DNA of 64,000 bases from Microbacterium sp. Root180. Lineage in GTDB: Bacteria; Actinomycetota; Actinomycetes; Actinomycetales; Microbacteriaceae. This document shows, in pieces, positions 51,335-61,149 of the stretch (its first letter is position 1; every line of letters begins with the position of its first letter). Under the pieces are notes generated by a model. That model was not told the origin of the DNA, searched no databases, and saw nothing but the letters and a program-made list of their open reading frames with translations. Where the stretch lies: the NCBI RefSeq assembly GCF_001428485.1, contig NZ_LMHS01000003.1:1-64000 (forward strand), given 5' to 3'. A program made the position numbers and the translations under genes.

Positions 51335-54016
51335 TCAGTCGCGGCCGGTCAGGCCCCAGGCGTCCTCGGACCCCTCGTCGCCCTCGACCACCGGGTAGCC
51401 GCCGTACTGCGCGTCGACGGCGTCGGCGCCGTAGGGATCGGATGCCGGTGCCGGCGCATCCGGAACGTCCTGGCCCCGCAGGCGGGCCAGCACCGCCGGA
51501 AGCTGATCGGGCGTGACCAGCACATCGCGGGCCTTCGAGCCCTCGGACGGGCCGACGATCTCGCGGGATTCGAGCAGGTCCATCAGCCTGCCGGCCTTCG
51601 CGAAGCCGACGCGGAGCTTGCGCTGCAGCATCGAGGTCGATCCGAACTGCGTCGAGATGATCTGCTCCGCAGCCGCGAGCAGAAGCTCGAGATCGTCGCC
51701 GATGTCGGCGTCGATCTCCTTCTTCTCGGCCGCGACGGCGACATCGTTGCGATACTCCGGACGGGCCTGCGCGGTGACGTGCTTGACGACCTTCTCGATC
51801 TCCAGCTCGCTCACCCAGGCTCCCTGAACGCGCAGCGCCTTGGAGGCTCCCATCGGGAGGAACAGCCCGTCGCCCTGCCCGATGAGGCGATCGGCGCCCG
51901 GCTGGTCGAGGATGACGCGCGAGTCGGTCACGCTCGTCACCGCAAACGCGAGACGCGAGGGGACGTTGGCCTTGATGAGTCCGGTCACCACGTCGACGGA
52001 CGGGCGCTGCGTGGCGAGGACGAGGTGGATGCCGCTCGCACGCGCGAGCTGGGTGATGCGCACGATCGAGTCCTCGACGTCGCGCGGGGCGACCATCATG
52101 AGGTCGGCGAGCTCGTCGACCACGACGAGGAGGTACGGATAGGGCTTGAGCACCCGTTCGCTGCCGGGCGGGAGGATGACCTCGCCGGCGACGACCGCCC
52201 GGTTGAAGTCGTCGATGTGGCGGAAGCCGAAGGACGCGAGGTCGTCGTACCTCATGTCCATCTCCTTCACGACCCACTGCAGCGCTTCGGCCGCCTTCTT
52301 CGGGTTCGTGATGATCGGCGTGATGAGGTGCGGCACGCCCGCGTAGGAGGTGAGCTCGACGCGCTTCGGGTCGATGAGCACCATACGGACGTCGGCGGGC
52401 TTGGCCCGCATCAGGAGGCTCGTGATCATCGAGTTCACGAAGCTGGACTTGCCCGAGCCCGTCGAACCCGCCACCAGGAGGTGCGGCATCTTCGCGAGAT
52501 TCGCCACGACGTACCCGCCGCCGACGTCCTTGCCGACGCCGATCGTCATCGGATGCGTGGACTGCTGCGCGTTCTGCGACCGCAGCACGTCACCGAGCGT
52601 CACGATCTCGCGGTCGGCGTTGGGGATCTCCACGCCGATCGCGCTCTTGCCGGGGATGGGCGCGAGGATGCGGACCTCGTTCGAGGCGACCGCGTAGGCG
52701 ATGTTGTTGGTGAGCGCCGTGATGCGCTCGACCTTCACGCCGGGCCCGAGAGAGATCTCGTACTGCGTCACGGTCGGGCCGCGGGAGAAGCCGGTGACAC
52801 GCGCGTCGACCGAGAACTGCTCGAGCACGCTGGTGATCGCCTTGACGGTGTCGTCGTTGGCCTGCGAGCGCGCGACGTGCGGTGTGCCGGCTGCGAGTGC
52901 AGTGACGGCGGGCAGTCGATAAGGCGCCGTGGTCGCCGCCGCGGGCGCGTCGGTGCCGATGCCCGCGAGTCCGGGCAGCACGCCGTCCTCGAGCGGGTCG
53001 TCGCTGTCGTCGCGCAATGACGTCTTCGACGCCTTCGACGCCTTCGCGGCGGTCAGCACCGCCGGGTCGATGATCTCGGTGAGCGCGTCGGCCGGGTCGG
53101 GTTCGGACGCGGGCGGCGCCTCGAAGACCTGGTCGAATCCGCCCTGCGAGGCGCCGGGTGCGAGCAGTGCGGTGAGGTCGTCCGACCCGAGCACCCCGTC
53201 GGGATCCTTCTCACGCCCGGTCTTGTTGCGGCGCCACCACGGCAGCGACGGGTCGTCGGTGTCGGCGTCGTCGGATGCGGCATCCGTCACGTCCGTCGCG
53301 GGACGGGGCTCGGCGCCGAACATCCACGCGTACAGCTCGCCGAGGCGTCGCCCGATGCGGTTCGGCGGAGTCTTCGTGATGATCAGGATGCTGAGGACGG
53401 CCAGCAGCGAGAGCACGATGTACGCGCCGACGTCGGTGAGCACGAGCGCGAGCGGCTCGCCGAGCATCCACCCGAACAGGCCGCCGGCTTCACTGAGCGC
53501 GGGGAGACCCTCGCTCGGCTGCGGGCGTCCGCCGGCGACATGGCAGAAGCCGGCGATCGTCCAGATGAGCAGGCCGAAGCCGATGCCGATGCGTCCGTTG
53601 TCATGCACCGAGGACGGGTGGCGGAACATCCAGCCCGCGAGCACGAGCAGCAGGACGGGAAGGATGAAGGCCTCGCGGCCGATGAGGCCGCCGACCGTGA
53701 AGGCGCTGATGCCACCGGCGACCTCGTTGCCGATGAAGAACCACTCGTTGACGGCGCCCGCCACCGCGAGCAGCACCAGCAGGAACGGGAAGCCGTCGCG
53801 GCGCTGATCCTTCTCGAGCGTCTCGGGTCCGAACGCCCGGAACAGTGCGCCCGTCGCGTGCGCGAGGCCCAGCCACGCGCGTGCGAGCAGCGGAGGCCGA
53901 TCGGTCTCGCCGACATAGCGCGTCGGCGCCGGCGCGGGTTTCTTGGCGCGCGACGAGGATGCCTGCGTGCGTGAGGGCGCGCGACCGTTCTTGGTCGGGC
54001 TGGAGCTCCTGGCCAT
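51335..54016 (-). CDS. ftsK: DNA translocase FtsK/SpoIIIE
   Basis: An 893-residue septum-located DNA pump. Four to five membrane helices lie at about 60-250, then a variable linker, the alpha/beta motor with Walker [11 protein letters not shown], Walker [15 protein letters not shown] and [19 protein letters not shown], and a C-terminal gamma winged helix ([19 protein letters not shown]) that reads orienting DNA sequences. The ATG at 54016 begins [18 protein letters not shown], a basic tail usual in actinobacteria. Confidence 0.96.
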   Translation of the reverse strand: MARSSSPTKNGRAPSRTQASSSRAKKPAPAPTRYVGETDRPPLLARAWLGLAHATGALFRAFGPETLEKDQRRDGFPFLLVLLAVAGAVNEWFFIGNEVAGGISAFTVGGLIGREAFILPVLLLVLAGWMFRHPSSVHDNGRIGIGFGLLIWTIAGFCHVAGGRPQPSEGLPALSEAGGLFGWMLGEPLALVLTDVGAYIVLSLLAVLSILIITKTPPNRIGRRLGELYAWMFGAEPRPATDVTDAASDDADTDDPSLPWWRRNKTGREKDPDGVLGSDDLTALLAPGASQGGFDQVFEAPPASEPDPADALTEIIDPAVLTAAKASKASKTSLRDDSDDPLEDGVLPGLAGIGTDAPAAATTAPYRLPAVTALAAGTPHVARSQANDDTVKAITSVLEQFSVDARVTGFSRGPTVTQYEISLGPGVKVERITALTNNIAYAVASNEVRILAPIPGKSAIGVEIPNADREIVTLGDVLRSQNAQQSTHPMTIGVGKDVGGGYVVANLAKMPHLLVAGSTGSGKSSFVNSMITSLLMRAKPADVRMVLIDPKRVELTSYAGVPHLITPIITNPKKAAEALQWVVKEMDMRYDDLASFGFRHIDDFNRAVVAGEVILPPGSERVLKPYPYLLVVVDELADLMMVAPRDVEDSIVRITQLARASGIHLVLATQRPSVDVVTGLIKANVPSRLAFAVTSVTDSRVILDQPGADRLIGQGDGLFLPMGASKALRVQGAWVSELEIEKVVKHVTAQARPEYRNDVAVAAEKKEIDADIGDDLELLLAAAEQIISTQFGSTSMLQRKLRVGFAKAGRLMDLLESREIVGPSEGSKARDVLVTPDQLPAVLARLRGQDVPDAPAPASDPYGADAVDAQYGGYPVVEGDEGSEDAWGLTGRD

Positions 54017-54087
54017 TCCCCCACGGTATGCCGGGCCCCCGACTTTTCCGCGGAGCCGCGCGGAGCTTCCGCGGCGCCGGATCCGCC

Positions 54088-54582
54088 TCAGCGCAGGCGC
54101 TTCACCATGGTGTCGCGCCCGTGACCGGCCTCGACGACGGCGAATCCCTCGCTGCGGTACAGCGTCGCAGCGAAGTTGCCGCGCTCGACGCTGAGGCTCA
54201 TGCGCCCGAATCCCTGCGAGCGCGCGTGGTCGCACAGGCGCTGCAGCAGCGCGCGGCCGACGCCGTGCGCGCGCCAGATCGGCCGCACGCCGATGATCAG
54301 CTCGGGCACGCCGGTCCCGACGTAGCCGAACCCGGGATCGCTGCGGGGCAGCATCCGGTACCACGCGGCCCCGATCGGCTGGCCGTTCGCATCCTCGGCG
54401 ACGAAGCCGGCGTCGCTCGGGCGCATCCATCCCGAGACGTAGCGGCTGTGCTCGGAGCTTGCGATCAGCTGATGCTTCGGCTGACCGCCGCCCGGGCGCC
54501 AGTTGGCCGCCTCGACGACCATGTCCCCGAGGAACGCGCCGTCCGCCTGCGTGGCGGCGCGAACGGAGAAGGAGGGGGGCAT
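54088..54582 (-). CDS. GNAT family N-acetyltransferase
   Basis: A 164-residue acetyltransferase with the acetyl-CoA loop [13 protein letters not shown] and the C-terminal strand [19 protein letters not shown]. The substrate is unknown. TAAACT ends six nt before the ATG at 54582 with no Shine-Dalgarno site, so it is likely leaderless. It lies between RNase J and ftsK on the same strand. Confidence 0.88.
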   Translation of the reverse strand: MPPSFSVRAATQADGAFLGDMVVEAANWRPGGGQPKHQLIASSEHSRYVSGWMRPSDAGFVAEDANGQPIGAAWYRMLPRSDPGFGYVGTGVPELIIGVRPIWRAHGVGRALLQRLCDHARSQGFGRMSLSVERGNFAATLYRSEGFAVVEAGHGRDTMVKRLR

Positions 54583-54645
54583 GCCGCGAGTTTAGCGACG
54601 GACGACGGATGCCTCGTCCCGCACGTCAGTGCGTGACGGAGGGTG

Positions 54646-56322
54646 TCACGCCTCGATGACGAGCGGGATGATCATCGGCCGCCGGCGCAGCGACTGGTTC
54701 ACCCAGCGGCCGATCGTGCGGCGCACGACCTGCGACAGTGCGTGCGGGTCGCGCACGCCCGACTTCGCGGCCTCGGCCAGCGCGGCAGCGATCTTCGGCT
54801 TGACGCTGTCGAACACCGCGTCGTCCTCGGCGAAGCCGCGCGCATGGATCTCGGGTCCCGAGATCACCTTGCCCGTGGAGGCGTCGACCACGACGATCAC
54901 CGAGATGAACCCCTCCTCGCCGAGGATCCGGCGGTCCTTCAGGTCAGCATCGGTGATCTCCCCGACGGACGATCCGTCCACGTACACGAAGCCGAGATCG
55001 AGCTGTCCGACGACGCGCGCGTCCCCGTCCTTGAGGTCGATCACGGTGCCGTTCTCAGCGAGGATCGTGCGCTCGGGGTCGATGCCGGTGTCCTGCGCGA
55101 GGCGCGCATTGGCCATGAGGTGGCGGTACTCGCCGTGGATCGGCAGCACGTTCTTCGGCTTGAGGATGTTGTAGCAGTAGAGCAGTTCGCCGGCCGCGGC
55201 GTGACCGGACACGTGCACCTTCGCGTTGCCCTTGTGGACGACGTTCGCTCCGAGCTTGGTGAGGCCGTCGATCACGCGGTAGACCGCGTTCTCGTTGCCG
55301 GGGATGAGGCTGGACGCGAGGATGACGGTGTCGCCCGGACCGGGCTCGATCGCGTGGTCGAGGTTGGCCATGCGGCTGAGCACCGCCATCGGCTCGCCCT
55401 GCGACCCGGTCGACATGTAGACGATCTGGTCCTCGGGAAGGTCTCGAGCCTTCTTGTAGTCGATGAGGACGCCCTCGGGGACGTTGAGGTACCCGAGATC
55501 CTCGGCGATGGTCATGTTGCGCAGCATGCTGCGACCGAGGAGCGCGACACGGCGGCCATGGGCGGCTGCGGCATCCAGCACCTGCTGCACGCGGTGGACG
55601 TGGCTCGAGAAGCTCGCGACGATCACCCGGCGCGGCGCCCTGCCGATCACCTGGTCGAGCACCGGGCCGATCGAGCGCTCCAGCGGGGTGAACCCCGGCA
55701 CGTCGGCGTTCGTGGAGTCGACGAGGAAGAGGTCGACCCCCTCCTCGCCGAGGCGGGCGAATGCGCGCAGGTCGGTGAGCCTGCCGTCCAGCGGCAGCTG
55801 GTCCATCTTGAAGTCGCCCGTGGCCAGCACCAGGCCGGCCGGCGTGCGCACGGCGACGGCGAGCGCGTCGGGGATCGAGTGGTTCACCGCGATGAACTCG
55901 AGGTCGAACGGCCCGAGGGTCTCGCGCTGGCCCTCCGCCACCGTCAGGCTGTACGGCCGGATCCGGTGCTCCTTGAGCTTCGCCTCGGTGAGCGCGAGGG
56001 TCAGGCCGGAACCGACGATCGGGATGTCGGACTTCAGCTTGAGAAGGTAGGGAACCGCCCCGATGTGGTCCTCGTGGCCGTGGGTCAGGACCACGCCGAC
56101 GATGTCGTCGAGGCGACTCTTGATCGGCTCGAAGTCCGGAAGGATCAGATCGACGCCGGGCTGATGCTCCTCGGGGAACAGAACGCCGCAGTCGACGATG
56201 AGGAGCTTTCCGCCGTACTCGAAGACGGTCATGTTGCGGCCGACCTCTCCGAGTCCGCCGAGCGGCGTCACACGGAGGGTGCCCGGCTGGAGGGCGGGCG
56301 GGTCGAACGGGGTGCTGGGCAT
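54646..56322 (-). CDS. rnj: Ribonuclease J
   Basis: A 558-residue beta-CASP metallo-beta-lactamase RNase (endo- and 5'-exonuclease) for mRNA turnover and rRNA maturation. The zinc motif is LTHGHEDHIGA, with further ligands in VNHSIPDA and ATGDFKMD. Beta-CASP motifs are SSHVHRV, STGSQGEP and HVSGHAAAGE. The ATG at 56322 follows a strong AGGAGG. It lies downstream of dapA, a common actinobacterial arrangement. Confidence 0.96.
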   Translation of the reverse strand: MPSTPFDPPALQPGTLRVTPLGGLGEVGRNMTVFEYGGKLLIVDCGVLFPEEHQPGVDLILPDFEPIKSRLDDIVGVVLTHGHEDHIGAVPYLLKLKSDIPIVGSGLTLALTEAKLKEHRIRPYSLTVAEGQRETLGPFDLEFIAVNHSIPDALAVAVRTPAGLVLATGDFKMDQLPLDGRLTDLRAFARLGEEGVDLFLVDSTNADVPGFTPLERSIGPVLDQVIGRAPRRVIVASFSSHVHRVQQVLDAAAAHGRRVALLGRSMLRNMTIAEDLGYLNVPEGVLIDYKKARDLPEDQIVYMSTGSQGEPMAVLSRMANLDHAIEPGPGDTVILASSLIPGNENAVYRVIDGLTKLGANVVHKGNAKVHVSGHAAAGELLYCYNILKPKNVLPIHGEYRHLMANARLAQDTGIDPERTILAENGTVIDLKDGDARVVGQLDLGFVYVDGSSVGEITDADLKDRRILGEEGFISVIVVVDASTGKVISGPEIHARGFAEDDAVFDSVKPKIAAALAEAAKSGVRDPHALSQVVRRTIGRWVNQSLRRRPMIIPLVIEA

Positions 56323-56373
56323 GGTCGGCCTCCTGGACTCATTCCGATGCGCCGGCGGGGCCGGTGCATGCTC

Positions 56374-56391
56374 CGGATGCCGCAGCATCCG
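56374..56391 (-). terminator. Small hairpin between dapA and rnj
   Basis: CGGATGC (56374-56380) and GCATCCG (56385-56391) form a perfect 7-bp stem with the tetraloop CGCA. It is built from the over-represented GGATGC/GCATCC word. It may attenuate transcription from dapA into rnj. The gap (117 nt) shows no other feature. Confidence 0.4.
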
Positions 56392-56439
56392 CTTCGTTCT
56401 CGCGCCGGCGTCTCGCTCTGGAGGCGCCGGTGCTCATTG

Positions 56440-57417
56440 TCATCTCGTGGTGCCCGAGACCTTCGGCAGGGCGCCGCCGGCGGCGGCGTTGCGGTCGGGG
56501 CGGAAGTTGGAGAAGTCGGCGCCGGGGACGCCCGTCACCAGGGCGAGCTCGTCCTCGATCTTCGCGGCCTCCCACTCCTCGGGTCCGACCAGCGGCAGGC
56601 GCACGCGCGGGCTGCCGATACGGCCGAGGCCGTGCAGGATGTACTTCGCCGAGACCGTTCCGGGCACGTGCGTCATCACGGCGCGCACGAGCGGCTCGAG
56701 CTGCTGGTGAGCGGCGGTCGCGGTCTTCAGGTCGCCCGCGTTGACGGCGTCGACGATGGCCCGGTACGGCGCCGGTGCGATGTTCGCCGTCACGCCGATG
56801 AGGCCCGTCGCGCCGATCGCGAGGTGCGGCAGCACGTTGGCGTCATCGCCCGAGAAGTACATCAGGTCGGTCTGGTTGAGCACACGGCTCACCTCGCTGA
56901 AGTCGCCCTTGGCGTCCTTGATCGCGAGGATGTTCGGGTGCTTGGCCAGGCGAAGGATCGTCTCGTAGCGGATCGGCACACCGGTGCGGCCGGGGATGTC
57001 GTAGAGGATCACCGGCAGGTCCGTGGCATCGGCGACGAGCCGGAAGTGGGTGAGGATGCCCGCCTGCGTCGGCTTGTTGTAGTACGGCGTGACGATCATG
57101 ATGCCGTCGGCGCCGACCTTCTCGCTGGCCTTGTAGAGCTCGATCGCGTGGGCCGTCTCATTGGAGCCGCCGCCCGTGATGATCTTCGCCCGGCCCGCGG
57201 CGACGTCCTTGCCGACCTCGACGAGACGGATCTTCTCGGCATCGGTGAGGGTCGAGGTCTCGCCGGTGGTGCCGGTGACGACGATGCCGTCGGCGCCGGC
57301 GGCGATCACGTCGTCGATGTGCTTCTCGACAGCGGCCCAGTCGACTTCGCCGTCGGCCGTCATCGGGGTGACGAGCGCGACGAGAACCTGTCCGAAGGGG
57401 TTGCCCGTGTGCGTCAT
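56440..57417 (-). CDS. dapA: 4-hydroxy-tetrahydrodipicolinate synthase
   Basis: A 325-residue TIM-barrel lyase that condenses aspartate semialdehyde and pyruvate, the first step to lysine. Visible are VTGTTGETSTLTDAEK, the catalytic Tyr in TPYYNKPTQ and the Schiff-base Lys in LAIKDAKGD. TAACCT (57429-57424) lies six nt before the ATG at 57417, so it is probably leaderless. dapB and dapF are elsewhere in the window. Confidence 0.95.
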   Translation of the reverse strand: MTHTGNPFGQVLVALVTPMTADGEVDWAAVEKHIDDVIAAGADGIVVTGTTGETSTLTDAEKIRLVEVGKDVAAGRAKIITGGGSNETAHAIELYKASEKVGADGIMIVTPYYNKPTQAGILTHFRLVADATDLPVILYDIPGRTGVPIRYETILRLAKHPNILAIKDAKGDFSEVSRVLNQTDLMYFSGDDANVLPHLAIGATGLIGVTANIAPAPYRAIVDAVNAGDLKTATAAHQQLEPLVRAVMTHVPGTVSAKYILHGLGRIGSPRVRLPLVGPEEWEAAKIEDELALVTGVPGADFSNFRPDRNAAAGGALPKVSGTTR

Positions 57418-57463
57418 GTCCCCAGGTTATCGGGATGCCGCGGCCCGCGCGGTGCGGGAGGGC

Positions 57464-58228
57464 TCAGCGTCCTGTTGCGGCGGCGCGTGCCACGAGCGCC
57501 GAGGGGGCGAACCGCGTGAGCGCGACCAGCGTCTTGTACTTGGTGGACGGGATCGACACCGCGCGCCCACGCGCGGCGTCTCGGAGTGATTCGCCGACGA
57601 CGGTCGGCGCGTCGAGCCACATCCAGTCGGGCACGCCCTCCTGCCCGGGTGGGAGCCCCGCGCGCTCGTGGAAGTTCGTGTGGGTGAACCCCGGGCACAC
57701 CGCGGTCACCGTGACTCCGCGCTTGGCGTACTCGACGTTCGCCCAGCGACTGAAGCTGATGAGCCAGCCCTTGCACGCGCCATAGGTGGAGCGCGGTGTG
57801 AACCCGGCGACGGATGCCACATTGAGGATGCGGCCGTGACCGCGGGCGAGCATCGGGCCCAGTGCCGCGTGGGTGAGCCGCAGCGGCACCTCGACGTGCA
57901 GGTCGAGGTGTCGCACCTCGTCCTCGACGTCGTTGCGGTCGAACGCCAGCGGCAGCCCGAATCCGGCGTTGTTGACGAGCATCTCGACGGGATGCTCGTG
58001 ATCGGCGAGGCGCCGCTCGAGCTTCTTGCGCTGTCGCGGCTTCAGCAGGTCGAGCGCCATCACCTCCACGCCGACGTGGTGTCGGGGGATCAGCTCGCGA
58101 GCCAGGTCGTCCAGTGCCTCGCGGTCTCGCGCCACGAGCACCAGGTCGGCGCCGCGAGCCGCGAGCTGCCGCGCGTACTCCGCACCCAGACCTGAGCTCG
58201 CTCCGGTGATCACCACTGTCTTCGCCAT
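57464..58228 (-). CDS. SDR family oxidoreductase
   Basis: A 254-residue classical short-chain dehydrogenase. The cofactor motif is TGASSGLGAEYARQ, followed by NNAGFG, catalytic Ser in LNVASVAGF and YGACKGWL (Tyr-x3-Lys). The basic residue after the second strand (VARDRE) suggests NADP. The substrate is unknown. Its -10 candidate TAGGCT (58241-58236) overlaps the folA stop codon and lies seven nt before the ATG. Confidence 0.9.
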   Translation of the reverse strand: MAKTVVITGASSGLGAEYARQLAARGADLVLVARDREALDDLARELIPRHHVGVEVMALDLLKPRQRKKLERRLADHEHPVEMLVNNAGFGLPLAFDRNDVEDEVRHLDLHVEVPLRLTHAALGPMLARGHGRILNVASVAGFTPRSTYGACKGWLISFSRWANVEYAKRGVTVTAVCPGFTHTNFHERAGLPPGQEGVPDWMWLDAPTVVGESLRDAARGRAVSIPSTKYKTLVALTRFAPSALVARAAATGR

Positions 58229-58238
58229 GCGGGAAAGC

Positions 58239-58748
58239 CTAGGCCGGTCGCTCCAACCGGAGGAACCGGTAGCGGATGCCGCTCCTCGACGTGTTCCAGT
58301 CTTCGGCCGGCTCCGCGGCGACGGTGCGCCATTCCGAACGGTCGGGCGCGAAGGTGTCGCCGTCGACCGCGAGATCGAGCTCGGTCACCTCGAGGCGATC
58401 GGCCGATCCGATGCTCTCGCGGAAGAGCTCGCCGCCGCCGATGACCCAGATCCACTCGGGCGAGGAGTCCGCCGCCGTCGCCAGCGCCGCTTCGAGCGAA
58501 GCAGAGCGCTCGGCGCCCGGTGCAGTCCACTCGCCGGAGCGCGTCACGACGATGTTGCGTCGCCCGGGGAGGGGACGGAACCCGTCGGGAAGTGACTCCC
58601 AGGTCCTGCGGCCCATGACGACCGGCGCCCCGGAGGTGACCTCCTTGAAGTGCGCCAGATCCTCGGGCACGTGCCACGGCAAGCCGCCCTGCGCACCGAT
58701 CACGCCACCGGATGCCTCGGCCCACACGAGGCCGATGCGTGCGGTCAT
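58239..58748 (-). CDS. folA: Dihydrofolate reductase
   Basis: A 169-residue DHFR regenerating tetrahydrofolate. The N-terminal [30 protein letters not shown] carries the catalytic Asp/Glu helix and Trp. Other motifs are [11 protein letters not shown], the NADPH-binding [10 protein letters not shown] and [10 protein letters not shown]. The ATG (58748) overlaps the thyA stop as ATGA, coupling it to the enzyme that oxidises its product. Confidence 0.95.
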   Translation of the reverse strand: MTARIGLVWAEASGGVIGAQGGLPWHVPEDLAHFKEVTSGAPVVMGRRTWESLPDGFRPLPGRRNIVVTRSGEWTAPGAERSASLEAALATAADSSPEWIWVIGGGELFRESIGSADRLEVTELDLAVDGDTFAPDRSEWRTVAAEPAEDWNTSRSGIRYRFLRLERPA

Positions 58749-59554
58749 ACCGCGACCGCTGCCCGGATCGCCGGGTGGTGCTGGTAGTCCTCGACGACGA
58801 AGTCCTCGAACGCGTAGTCGAAGATCGAGTCGGGCGTGCGCGCGAACCGCAGCGTCGGGAAGGGGTAGGGATCGCGCGTGAGCTGCTCGCGCACCTGCTC
58901 GAGATGGTTGTCGTAGATGTGGCAGTCGCCGCCCGTCCACACGAAGTCACCCGGCTCGAGTCCGGTCTGCTGAGCAACCATGAGCGTCAGGAGGGCGTAC
59001 GAGGCGATGTTGAACGGAACCCCGAGGAAGAGGTCGGCGCTGCGCTGGTACAGCTGGCACGAGAGCCGGCCGTCGGCGACGTAGAACTGGAACATGGCGT
59101 GGCACGGCGCGAGCGCCATGTCGGGGATGTCGGCCGGATTCCACGCCGAGACGAGGAGGCGCCGGGAGTCGGGGTTCGCGCGGATCTGGTCGATGACCTG
59201 CGAGATCTGGTCGATGTGCGCACCGTCGGGCGTGGGCCACGAGCGCCACTGCACGCCGTAGACGGGGCCGAGTTCGCCCTCGTCGTCGGCCCATTCGTCC
59301 CAGATCGTGACGCCGTTCTCCTGCAGCCAGCGCACGTTCGATTCGCCGCGCAGGAACCACAGCAGCTCGTACGCGATCGACTTGAAATGCACGCGCTTCG
59401 TCGTGATGAGCGGGAAGCCCTGCGACAGGTCGAACCGGATCTGACGCCCGAAGGCGCTCGTCGTTCCGGTGCCGGTGCGGTCGTCCTTGTGCGTGCCGTG
59501 CTCCAGCACGTCGCGCAGGAGGTCCTCGTACGGGGTGGGGATCGCGCTGGTCAC
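58745..59554 (-). CDS. thyA: Thymidylate synthase
   Basis: A 269-residue folate-dependent dTMP synthase. The nucleophile is the Cys of [23 protein letters not shown], the dUMP-binding [10 protein letters not shown] and GDCHIYDNH are also present. I use GTG at 59554, because TATCGT (59567-59562) ends seven nt upstream; the frame extends to 59584 without good signals. It leads the thyA-folA operon. Confidence 0.95.
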   Translation of the reverse strand: MTSAIPTPYEDLLRDVLEHGTHKDDRTGTGTTSAFGRQIRFDLSQGFPLITTKRVHFKSIAYELLWFLRGESNVRWLQENGVTIWDEWADDEGELGPVYGVQWRSWPTPDGAHIDQISQVIDQIRANPDSRRLLVSAWNPADIPDMALAPCHAMFQFYVADGRLSCQLYQRSADLFLGVPFNIASYALLTLMVAQQTGLEPGDFVWTGGDCHIYDNHLEQVREQLTRDPYPFPTLRFARTPDSIFDYAFEDFVVEDYQHHPAIRAAVAV

Positions 59555-59661
59555 GGCTGCCACGATACCCGCGCCCTCCCCCACGGGGCTCTGTTACGCC
59601 CGGAACGTCACATTCCGGCATCCGGTATCCATTCAGGTGAACAGAGCTAACCTGATCAGTT

Positions 59662-60099
59662 GTGAACCTCGTCGCCGCGCTCGTCGCCATCGCCGTCCTT
59701 CTGGCGGTGACGATCGGCATCGGCGCCTACCTGCGCTACGCGCAGTCCCGGCCGCGGCGTCACGTGCCGCACGAGGTCGTCGAGCCCGGGCGTCTGGGCG
59801 CGGACGGACTCGGCGAAGTCGCCACACTGCTGCAGTTCAGCACCGAGCTGTGCGCGCGGTGCCCCGGGGTGCACCGCACCCTCGCGTCCATCGCCGACGC
59901 CCACGAGGGCGTGCGGCACCTCGACGTCGATCTCACCCATCGACCCGACATCGCCCGGCACTTCCACGTGCTCCAGACGCCCACGACACTCGTGCTCGAC
60001 CGCGACGGCGTGGTCCAGACCCGCTTCGGCGGCGCCCCGAGCCGTGAGGTGCTCGAACTCGAACTGAACCGCCTGATTTCGGAGGACGCCAATGTCTAG
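59662..60099 (+). CDS. Membrane-anchored thioredoxin-like protein
   Basis: A 145-residue protein with one N-terminal membrane helix (about 3-24) and a thioredoxin fold outside or facing the membrane. The redox motif is CARC in FSTELCARCPGV and the cis-Pro lies in LQTPTTLVLD. The start is GTG at 59662, eight nt after TAACCT (59648-59653). It overlaps the next gene, a DUF4395 protein with its own Cys pair, by eight nt. The two likely form a redox relay. Confidence 0.8.
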   Translation: MNLVAALVAIAVLLAVTIGIGAYLRYAQSRPRRHVPHEVVEPGRLGADGLGEVATLLQFSTELCARCPGVHRTLASIADAHEGVRHLDVDLTHRPDIARHFHVLQTPTTLVLDRDGVVQTRFGGAPSREVLELELNRLISEDANV

Positions 60100-60634
60100 A
60101 GACGCGGATGCTCCCGCCCCGCGCGGCATCGACCCCCGAGGTCCCCGGTTCGTGGCCGGGATCACGGCGCTGCTGCTCCTGATCGACGTGTTCCTCGGGC
60201 TCACCGGGCTCTCGACCGCCTACACCGCGTCCGGCTGGGCGGTGGCGACGGCGTCCCTTGCCGAACGCGCACTCGACCCGGCGTTCCTCCTCCTGCTCGC
60301 GATCGCGCTCCTCTTCCTGTGGGGTGTGCTCTCGCCCCGCACCGCGCCGTGGGCCGCGCTCTTCCGCACGTTCGTGGCGCCGCGACTGGCGGCCCCGACC
60401 GAGCTCGAGGACCCTCGCCCCCCGCGCTTCGCGCAGGGCGTCGGCCTGTTCGTGGCGGCGATCGGCCTCGTCCTCCAGCTGTTCGGCGTGCCGTGGGCGC
60501 TCACGATCGCGGCCGCGATGGCGTTCGTCGCGGCATTCCTCAATGCCGCGTTCGGGCTGTGCCTCGGCTGCCAGCTGTACCTGCTGCTGCAGCGGGTGGG
60601 CGTGGTCGGCCGCGCCCGTCCGGCGTCGGTCTGA
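60092..60634 (+). CDS. DUF4395 family membrane protein
   Basis: A 180-residue membrane protein with four helices. It contains IDPRGPRFVAGITALLLL at the N-terminus and a final NAAFGLCLGCQLYLLL in which a C-x2-C pair lies at the membrane surface. DUF4395 genes commonly follow thioredoxin-like or rhodanese-like genes in actinobacteria; the role is unproven. The ATG (60092) overlaps the preceding gene by eight nt. Confidence 0.82.
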   Translation: MSRDADAPAPRGIDPRGPRFVAGITALLLLIDVFLGLTGLSTAYTASGWAVATASLAERALDPAFLLLLAIALLFLWGVLSPRTAPWAALFRTFVAPRLAAPTELEDPRPPRFAQGVGLFVAAIGLVLQLFGVPWALTIAAAMAFVAAFLNAAFGLCLGCQLYLLLQRVGVVGRARPASV

Positions 60635-60723
60635 CCGGCTGTCAACCCGTCGCGCGGCACCACCGCCGCCGTTAGGCTGACCGCGAGACGCCCGGTCGTC
60701 GGGCGCAGCGACAGGAGGCACCC

Positions 60724-61149
60724 ATGACGGTCACGAGCGAAGCCACCACCGCCTGGAAGGGCGGCCTCTTCGACGGATCGGGCGAGGTGACTTTCGTGTC
60801 CTCGGGCCTGGGGACCTTCGACGTGAACTGGAAGGCCCGCAGCGAGGGGTCGACCAGCACCACCACTCCCGAAGAGCTCATCGCGGCTGCCCACGCATCG
60901 TGCTTCAGCATGGCCTTCTCGCTCGCCCTTGCCGAGAACGGCACCCCGCCGGAGTCGATCGACACGACGGCATCCGTCACCTTCAAGCCGGGGACCGGCA
61001 TCACCGGCAGCCACCTCAACGTCAACGCCGTCGTACCGGGCCTCGAGCCCGAGGACTTCGAGCGGCTCGCCCAGGAGGCGAAGGCCGGCTGCCCGGTCTC
61101 GCAGGCGCTGGCCGGCATCGACATCACGCTCGAGGCGACGCTTGCCTGA
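60724..61149 (+). CDS. OsmC/Ohr family peroxiredoxin
   Basis: A 141-residue thiol peroxidase of the OsmC type that reduces organic hydroperoxides. The two catalytic cysteines are in AAHASCFSMAF and EAKAGCPVSQAL. TPEELIAAAHASCF is the OsmC rather than Ohr pattern. The ATG follows ACAGGAGG. TAGGCT at 60673-60678 may be its promoter -10. A GCCCG/CGGGC hairpin lies in the leader. Confidence 0.92.
   Translation: MTVTSEATTAWKGGLFDGSGEVTFVSSGLGTFDVNWKARSEGSTSTTTPEELIAAAHASCFSMAFSLALAENGTPPESIDTTASVTFKPGTGITGSHLNVNAVVPGLEPEDFERLAQEAKAGCPVSQALAGIDITLEATLA

Noticed and set aside
54643..57519. 958-residue plus-strand frame opposite RNase J and dapA
   Set aside because: The minus-strand genes carry complete catalytic motifs; the plus frame has none.
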